This document shows, piece after piece, positions 56,105 through 64,000 of a stretch of 64,000 bases of DNA (its first letter is position 1; every line of letters begins with the position of its first letter). The notes beneath the pieces are model-generated. The model was not told where the DNA came from and made no database searches. It saw only the letters and a program-made list of their open reading frames with translations. The DNA is from Adiantum capillus-veneris (Eukaryota; Streptophyta; Polypodiopsida; Polypodiales; Pteridaceae): NCBI GenBank assembly GCA_014529385.2, contig CM043953.1, positions 80,175,838-80,239,837 on the forward strand, written 5' to 3'. Made by a program: the position numbers and the translations under genes.

Positions 56105-57735
56105 GAGGGCCTCTGAGTAGGTAGTCTCTTGTTTGAACACCCAAGAAAATTTAGTATGACTACATTCTTTGGGGTGTTAGCCATCTTATACTTGTGTTCA
56201 TAGCGAGAGAAGTTATTTCAAGATCTATTTGTGAATAAGATTCCAACTTGCAAAGATCTATTGCTTATTTGCAGCACTGATTGTATCTCTCGAAGTGGTA
56301 TTTTTAGGGATATGACCCAACTAATACATAATCAATCAATGGGTGTTGAGGATCATAGTTTGATCTCATCACAATTAATACATAATCAATCAATGGGTGT
56401 TGAGGATCATAGTTTGATCTCATCACAATTGTACTTTCAAGGAAAGAAGTCCACAATTTGCCAAGGGGTAGTGGACAAGTTTAACTTTCCACATTGATTC
56501 CAATCACTATTAGACATAGTAGACTGTGTTGGTCACTGTGGGTTGTTAGTTTGAGCAGTTTTCATATAGAGTCTAACTGAGGGTTTTGCATTACACATTT
56601 CAACCAAGGGGTTTGGATCGCAAAGGCAACACCCAGGGTTACCAGTACAATACTACTTGATTTTCACTAATATTTTAATTGGTGTTACTAAGCCTTTTCA
56701 GATGGGAGATTTGGTCATGTGCATTTGAATATGGGTAAGTGAAGACTATGTTCAATTAGTATTACTAGGCCTTTTCAAGTGGAAGATTTGGTCATGTGCA
56801 TTTGAATACATGTTAGTGAACACGATGTTCAACCTCCAAGTACACATTTAATTTGGTTTTATTCCATTTTTGAATATGATTTGATTGACTTTTCTAAGTA
56901 GGATGTATAAGCTTCCATGCTTTCATCCATTTTGCTCTTTAGAGACATGACAAGGTCATGTAGGAGCACATAATTTTGGGCTAGTAGTGTCCCAGATACA
57001 TTTTTGCATTATGTAGTTATGGACCTGTATGGTAAGATTTCATTTGGCACATGTTGTCACGAGAGGAGAAACATGGTCTAGGAACTCATGGAGTTTGGTT
57101 TCGCCTAGTGTGGAGCAAGGTTTATGAGGGTCTGTCTCACTCATGTCGCTGAGTGTTTACAGTTATCTCCACACACAAGTACACCTCGTACTTCATGGGT
57201 CCCATTTTTTCAGACATCCTTATACGAGACATACTCAACATGTGGAGAATATGAATCTTTGGGACTGTCATTGGTGCTCGTTATTTCAATTATGTGTGGC
57301 GGCAGAGTCCCTAGGTGGTGGTTGCATCCGTTTGTCAGACCAATTTGAGCACATTGTATCAGGAACAATTTCAGTGGCCATAAATTTTCAAATATCTAGT
57401 AAGACTTGTTAAGGTTACTCGTACAGTTGAACAACTTCAACGGATGATGGTTTACACATGTAGCAAAGTTATGTTCACTTAATGAACTAGGTCATTTGGC
57501 ACCTAAATGTGATGGGCTTTCATGTTATATTATGGTCCAAATATGTTAGCACGATCTTCACGTGGAAAGTATTTAGTTCTTTCCCAGTGATCCGTGAGCA
57601 TAGTATTGTCCATAAGCATTGGCAAGTACGATTATGGATATGCAGGTTCGGATTTGATTTTGTTAAATGCATGCACACTAGGTGTTATGGGCCCTAGTGT
57701 TTAGCAAAGGCTGATTTGGAGCGGCATGCACATTC
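56105..57735 (+). other. Right internal part of the gypsy-like element, unrecognised portion
   Basis: Continuation of the LTR element after the CACTA insert. RT and RNase H would lie here, but I cannot recognise their motifs. A 54-bp tandem duplication is listed separately. Open stretches at 57124-57412 have no family that I recognise. Confidence 0.4.
56322..56429. repeat. 54-bp tandem duplication, in frame
   Basis: TAATACATAATCAATCAATG begins at 56322 and 56376; copies are identical by eye. In the frame 56231-56497 this gives an 18-residue repeat (LIHNQSMGVEDHSLISSQ) twice. Confidence 0.92.
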
Positions 57736-57739
57736 ATGA

Positions 57740-57900
57740 CATTAGTAGCTTCTACAACATTTCACACTATATGTGCAATATCTCTATGAGATTACTTGTA
57801 AATCTACCAATCACCAATAGAGGTCATGGCTCGATTTGGGTGCTTGTAGATCAACTCACTAAAGTTAACCACAATGTTTGTTCCTAACATTGTTTATTAA
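57740..57900 (+). pseudogene. Ty3/gypsy integrase core remnant
   Basis: The plus strand reads ISMRLLVNLPITNRGHGS, then IWVLVDQLTKVNHNVC. This matches the integrase core pattern SMDFIxGLP..GxDxIWVxVDRLTKxAH of gypsy elements. The first catalytic Asp is lost (MRL for MDF). A stop follows. Confidence 0.7.
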
Positions 57901-58570
57901 TCAGCAATGTTGCAAGGAATTGTGATCCCTGTTTACTAGTCATCTTGAAGTACTCTCTGTAAACGATGGGGATACACATATCTATACTGCTAATCATTTA
58001 GAGAGAATAGGTAGATTACAAGTATTAATCTTGTGCTAAAGGATATGCTAACGCTTACGTTAGCACTAAGCAATCCCATTGGGAAGGTTATCTCTTTAGT
58101 TGGAGTTTTCTTACCATGAGGCAAAGCATTTTACGACTAAGTTTAGTCCCTTCATATTTAGATCAGGTTCTTAATCTTGATCACTAGTTATGGTGGGGTC
58201 GTTTACTACTGAAGATTGATAATAAGTCAAGGAATTCATTTTTGTTGATGAGTATGTCAGCATGTCACTTTCATGGAAAGTGAGAAGAGGTATTTTTTAA
58301 GATACCTCATACTTTTGTAATTCATTTAGCATACTCTAGTGAGTTATAAATGAAGTTTACACATTATATTGGATATAGGCCGGTTACAAAACGGTTACAA
58401 AGGGACGACAATGTTGAATATCAAGATGTTATTCTTGATTTCATTGAACCTCCTACTAAACCGTGTTCTGGACAAATGGACAGCTGGATCCATGGAGGAT
58501 GCCACGATGGAAAAAATTAGTGCTCTTATCAAGATATCACAACTTTTGTTTTCGAGGAAGAAAACGCTTC

Positions 58571-58587
58571 TTCAAGGGGGGGAGTAA
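58571..58587 (+). promoter_or_regulatory. Polypurine tract
   Basis: TTCAAGGGGGGGAGTAA immediately precedes the 3' LTR. Confidence 0.8.
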
Positions 58588-58731
58588 TGTCAGGCCTAGG
58601 GTAAGACCGGGCAGACCAAGGGCCAGGACAACGGACATGCGATAAAGGGGGTCCTATTATTAGTGTGGCCAAGGCCCTATATAGAGCATGATTGGGTGGT
58701 GAGTTGCATGTTCTAGTCCCCAATCCTCATA
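58588..58731 (+). repeat. 3' LTR
   Basis: 144 bp, TGTCAGG to CCTCATA, followed by the TACTC target duplication. Confidence 0.88.
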
Positions 58732-61203
58732 TACTCGATCTAAAGTTGCGCTTGCTTAACATGTGTATCACAATTGCCTAGGCGTGCATCGAGACCATCT
58801 TTGAGTAGCCCTCCCACTCGCATGTGGGGTAGCTTGATGTCCTTGAGAGGAGTGTCTTCCTTGATCACCAAAAAGATGAACGTAGAAAGCTACCATAGAA
58901 AGGTGTGTCCAATCTTGCCCTTGCACATAGTGGCCATCGAGGGTGACTCACTGGCTAGCACTAGTAGGCAATGCTCTGGAAACGAGTGAGCTTCTCCACA
59001 AAGGGTTGATCACCCTTGTGAATGTGGGTGAGGAGGTTGCATGGTGTCCAGTAGCCATCATGATTGAGAAGCGAGACTGTGTACTACACCAAAGAGGTAT
59101 CGACAATAGATGTAGTCGTGGATGTGGCAAAATGTGTCTTGATGCAATTTGATGGTTTTTCTAAGGTTGAGAAGATGCGAAAAGAACTCACTAAGCTCTT
59201 TGTGCTTGTCCTCCTATTTGGACTCCTTTAAGGATGTGATGTAGGTTTCCTCCATGGTTACCTGCTAGAAAATAAAAACGATTCCCCCCCAACCCACTTA
59301 AATAATACCCCATCCCCCCCTCCCTACACAACTCGCACAACTCGAGGATGGACAATGGATATAACGATTTATGTGACTGATCCTCACCAATCACAAATTT
59401 CAGCAAAATAACATATAACAACTTTGTTTGCCTAGCACATAGTCAAAATTTGCCAAAATAATTGCATGCCAACTAAAATAGCTAAACATGAGCATTTAAA
59501 ATGGTTTTAATATATTATTGCACCACAAGATCCTCTGCATTCCATGAGTTTTGCACTTTCACCTTCCATTTCATCTTTTTCCCAAAATGAAAATAATAAT
59601 TGAATAAATGAATAGACATTAATCAATTCACAAGTACATCATAACCATAAATGGGAAGTTACCTTGTGTTGCTTAAGGATGAAGCTTGCACTCCGAACCT
59701 CCTCAATACCCATAATAAAAAGATGGTCGTGTAAGCTAGCAGGGGTCTTTATTAGTGGGACAATTCAATTTGGATGTTGGCAAATATCCAAATCAAAAGT
59801 AGATGTTTCAAATTTGAAAACCTAAAGTGGAATCCATTTTTCTTCTTGCATACCTACCTATCATAACTAAATTGCACATAGAGAGTGGACCTTGTATCTC
59901 ACACAAAAATGATGATCGGATGCAATGCACTTGTAATCATCGATGTTATGGAAGCTTTCTACATACCCCCATTTGTCACCTAAAATAGCGCTTAGAGCAT
60001 CTAATGGTCTATCTTTGCAACAAAACATAGTAGGTGTTCGAGAAAATGGTAAGGCCCTAAAGGCATGTACAAACATATGAATAGAGCAACACCAACTTAG
60101 GCCAACGGAGCTCGAAGCTTTGTGAAGCTTAAGAGTTGAAGCTAAGTAATGACCATACATTGGGGGTTGTCCATTCAAAACTTTGAAGCGTAGGGGAATC
60201 AATGGCCTCAAGCTTACCAAACCCTCCTTGCATTAATGGGTGTCATATAGTTGTATTTAGAAGAAAATACATTAGTTAGTGTGACATGATAGCAAATATC
60301 ACCTTACCAATGTGGACATGCACAACCATGAAGGTATCCGAGAGGGATTGAAATGGTTGTTCTTCAAGTCGGATGAAGGAAACATGTCTACAATAAGAAG
60401 CATGGTAGCAAAAACAGGCATTCAAAAACATGATAAACATTGAAAGTGAGTACGATCTTTGCTATGTAGCGATGGAGAATTTGGCTTTGTAGAGAGAGGA
60501 TGGTAGAGAGAGACAAAGTGAGAGAATTGAGCTGTGTAAACGAAAGAAGAAAGGGAATTTCTAAAGGAAAAATTTTCTTTTTTGATATCAAGATAGTTTG
60601 GGAAAAGGAAAAATGTCACTTTTGAGAATTTTCAATTTTTAGGATTTTTTTACGGATTTACTTTTTTAAATAGGGGTGGGTGGATCCTTTTCTCTCAAAA
60701 GGTCTCTGTCAATCATGGTATTCCCCCCCCCTCCCCTCGCACGCCCTTTCTATGTCTCTCTCTGAGGACAATGACATAATGAACGGACCAAAATAGAAGT
60801 CCCCCTACCATTTTCTAGTTAATAGATGATATCATCACCCTCCTCTCATTGTCCAAAGGGTCCTTCCGAAGTCCAAATATTTCTTAGTGAGCACATTGGA
60901 AGCGTGAACACTTTTTCACCCTCTTCTTTAGTGCAAGGAAGGGGACTTGCCATAGTGGGTTACTAATGATGAACTTGACACATTGAAATATGCCTTGAGC
61001 ACTTCCACGCATGTGCATATTATACTAAACATGCGGAACATCCTCAATCTGCATGCCTAGTTGATTTGCGTGATCAAATCCCTTTGAGAGGGAGGTTGGG
61101 ATTTTAAGTTTCAAAGGCAAACATGAGTTTCAATTGCACGAATTATGTTTTATCATGCTTGTAATCTTGGTTTGCATGATAACAAGAGAATTCCTTCTTT
61201 TTG

Positions 61204-61223
61204 GGGGGGGGGGGGGGGGGGGG
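61204..61223. repeat. Poly-G run
   Basis: About 20 consecutive G residues; lengths of such runs are error-prone in assemblies. Confidence 0.85.
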
Positions 61224-62162
61224 ACTCAACCCTTCTATGTTATGCTGTATGCTAATTTGTCAACGTCTTGTGTGCCTAAACTGGTTAATTTTCATAATTA
61301 ATAACAATTGTCATAAAATAATTAAGCTTTAGTCTAAAGCAATTTCATAAGCATGCACATAAACATTTGTCAATCCAAGCATAAAATTGATGACTCAATC
61401 AAGAGAAGTTCAAAATCTGTTTGCAAATCGCGAGTGAATGTAAAGGAGGGATCTCAAGGCTCATATGTAGTCATGAGAAGCTAATTTAGTAGCGAATCAA
61501 GATCACGCAAGAGCCAACTGCACATCAATTGCCATACTCTAGCTCAACTCCGTCTTAAACCATCATGGCAAAAATCACCATACATATAGAGTGCTTTCTC
61601 TTGGAAGAGCGCCGCAAAACAACCAAACTCAACTTCAAGCTTATGTGTACATTTTTAATGCAATTGAGCCCTTAGCGTGCCAATATTTGAACCTAAGAGC
61701 AATTTGCTTGTAGCAACATGCGTGATGCTTTACATACACATCCTCTTTTAATGAATTTGAGCTCTTACACATTCAACCGTCAGCAACTTTGTGAGCCGCA
61801 TGACTACAATAAGCATTGCCCCCTTTAACGACGCTCTACATTTGAGATGCCTTTGCACTATAAATGAGTTGATTATATATGCAATGATATAATCACTTAG
61901 CTCCAGTGGTACTTACAACAACGACCAATCATGTGTTGTGCCATGAAGCCCCCTTGCATAGTGTCCACTACCCACCTTTTCACAACTGAGCTGGTTGTCC
62001 TACTGAGCGACCAACCTTTTGAAAAAGTGTGTTGGAACTTGGAACATGGCCTCCAATAAGTCCAATGTGTGCATGTGTTTCAAAGTTCTTGTACTTTCTT
62101 TTAAAAAAACAAGTGATAAAATCACGAGGCTTGCCTACCACTAATGGAGCCTAAAAAGGGGG

Positions 62163-62163
62163 G

Positions 62164-62235
<72 letters not shown>
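62163..62235. repeat. (GA)n microsatellite
   Basis: A G-run passes into about 35 AG units. Confidence 0.95.
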
Positions 62236-62238
<3 letters not shown>

Positions 62239-64000
62239 GTTTTGCAAGGCTCTCATCAGAAACACAACAGGATATCGTTGAGTGATAGCTCCTCATACAA
62301 TCGGCAAGCATGCAACCTCAATTTGTAATTGCTATTCCTCCCCAGATTTGTGCAACGAGGTTTCATGTGGCAATGGATCTCGGATGACTGTCGTGTAGTC
62401 CCAATAGTCAGAGTGTGCACATTGAAGAGGCATGAGAGGACGATGAGGTGGAACTAGAGTTTTAAGAAGAGAGGAAGTCAATAATAATTTAGGTACGCTT
62501 TGACAAGGTAGTGAAAGCCTCCGTAGAGAGAGCAAGGGCGTTGAGCTTTCAATTAGAGAGGAAGGGTCATATTGGATGGTGGAAGCAGCTCCGGGACTTG
62601 GGGTTAACCACTACTTCTACCTGTGGCTATGAGGTATTGATAAGGAGCTAGATTCATCCTTTTGTCCCCACCTTAGTAGTGCCAAGGTCTCATGTCCTCT
62701 CGATTGACTTCAACACGCGCCATAGTCGGAGAAGGAAGGAGATTCAACCTCTAAGGATAATTCATGAAGCTCATCATGGGAGGCAGTAGCATTTCAATAT
62801 TTATGGAGTTTAAAAAGATAGGAAACAAATGTCACCACAATAGGGAAAGTTTCTTCATGACAAAGTGCCACCCTCTCCATTTGTTGGGAAATAGCTGCTC
62901 AAAAGGATGTAACAAATGACAATGAGAGGGACCAAGACCTACATATTTGTAGAGAATACAAGAGGAATGTTTGTTTATACAAGGACACAATGCAATTCAA
63001 GCGAAAAACGGACCATGGAGCACAAATTTATGTCTCACCAATGGGTACATTCAACTCCGTGCAATCCAGGTATGAGATAGGTGAACTTACTTGATGCAAG
63101 CCAAAAGGAACACACACATATGGTGTTGGTATTTCAATTGTAGAGGAAGTCCTTGACACGATTTCAACTAGAACCAGAGAATGTGCAGTCTACTTGCAAA
63201 AGAAAGTTCCTAGTAGAGAAACCATCATTTTTGCGATGTGAGTGAACAAACGAAGGAGAAGCTCACATACTCATAGAATTTTCAAAAACTTTCTTTACGA
63301 ACTTCGACGTATTTTCATGTGTACAAGTGGGCAGAAGGTGTTAATACAATATGCTAAGATGTACAAGCTAGTTAGTCAAGGTTTTTGAAAAGTATGGGCA
63401 TTCCAAATTCCAGCCTTGTTGCAGCGCAGATAATGTGTCGTGCTCTCTACAGTGGGTGGTCCTCAGTGCAATGTGCATGACAATCTCACTCAAACAGACT
63501 GAACAAAAAGGAAACAATAGACATCAACAGAGCTCACAAAGACACAACAGCAGACCAGAACATATGACTCGACTATCTCAAAGACTAATATAGACTTTGG
63601 CGTGGCAGCACACTTAGCTCCAGAGCCCAGGACTCACAGGTACAATGGGGGTGTCGAGGCTCAGATGTGCCGGGATGGTGAAGACGTGCTCTGTGTATAG
63701 ACTCACTCTAGATGACTACGTACAAGATAATACTAATGGCCCAAAACGAGTACTCATATGTACAACCATAAAGAGCCACCAACGGCTCATAAATGTCCAG
63801 TCAGCTAAGTCTATCTCCAAACTGAATGGTGGTGGTGACCTGGCCACGATGTCCACTAGACTACCGTCGGTACCCTGCCACGTGTCACTCCCCAGCCCAG
63901 AGGGTCCGTCCAGTGTGAACCAGACCAACTGTAACTAATTGTCCAACTCTCTGTCTGTCCTGTGAAGTGACACTGTAGCCCTGCTATACAGGTAGCCCGC

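Larger units (their letters stand above)
45867..58731 (+). mobile_element. Ty3/gypsy-like LTR element containing a nested CACTA transposon
   Basis: Short LTRs (45867-46007 and 58588-58731) share TGTCAGGCCTAGGGTAAGA starts and CCTCATA ends. A 5-bp target duplication TACTC lies at 45862-45866 and 58732-58736. A primer-binding site follows the left LTR and a purine tract precedes the right one. After removing the CACTA insert (48672-56101) the element is about 5.4 kb. Only an integrase block near 57740-57900 is recognisable, so its coding part is old and degraded. LTR ends are TG..TA rather than TG..CA. Confidence 0.88.
58737..64000. other. Unrecognised, probably repeat-derived DNA
   Basis: The host DNA into which the gypsy-like element inserted continues here. 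I find no gene with a recognisable domain. Open stretches include 59867-60220 (minus) and 63645-63938 (plus), neither familiar. A C-run at 60722-60733, a G-run at 61204-61223 and a GA microsatellite at 62163-62235 are the clear features. Confidence 0.4.

Noticed and set aside
63645..63938. 97-codon plus-strand frame at the window end
   Set aside because: No recognisable domain, and an overlapping antisense frame is equally open; no evidence of a gene.

Overview
The window is nuclear DNA of a land plant with a repeat-rich, probably large genome. The evidence is a four-exon gene for plant-type translation initiation factor eIF4A, a broken cinnamate 4-hydroxylase (CYP73) fragment, plant-type Ty1/copia and Ty3/chromovirus retrotransposons, a TNP2-type CACTA transposon and a short TTTAGGG telomere-like tract. 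Compound (CT)n(CA)n microsatellites are abundant. I cannot name the species. A non-angiosperm such as a fern is possible but not shown.

Layout. 1-1058: microsatellites and a nested Tourist-like MITE. About 975-10473: an old copia element on the minus strand (family A). Part of its integrase is present three times in tandem. It is split by a non-autonomous copia element (2251-6183, TSD ATTCC) and by a terminal-inverted-repeat element (about 7228-8553). 10474-12970: a second, decayed copy of the non-autonomous family. 12975-14600: a Ty3/gypsy gag-protease remnant on the minus strand. 15027-19010: a second family A copia element on the plus strand, truncated in its reverse transcriptase. 19011-25153: the low-copy island, with eIF4A on the minus strand, a 176-bp tandem duplication upstream of it, and a CYP73 pseudogene flanked by 30-bp direct repeats. 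25154-39137: a Ty3 LTR interrupted by a complete but dead chromovirus (26056-34796, TSD CCAAC), then a Helitron-type helicase fused to an endonuclease-like domain, then a related LTR. 39138-45861: poorly recognisable repeat-derived DNA. 45867-58731: a Ty3/gypsy element with 141-144 bp LTRs and TSD TACTC. A 7.4-kb CACTA transposon (48672-56101, TSD TAA) lies inside it. 58737-64000: microsatellites and otherwise unrecognised DNA.

The only intact host gene I can support is eIF4A. Almost everything else is nested mobile DNA, and four target-site duplications let the insertion order be read. The points most worth a second look are the helicase-endonuclease fusion (35574-38098), the long hairpin inside the CACTA element (53681-53941), the conserved deletion-derived gag-protease-RT-tail ORF in two non-autonomous copia elements, and the triplicated integrase segment.
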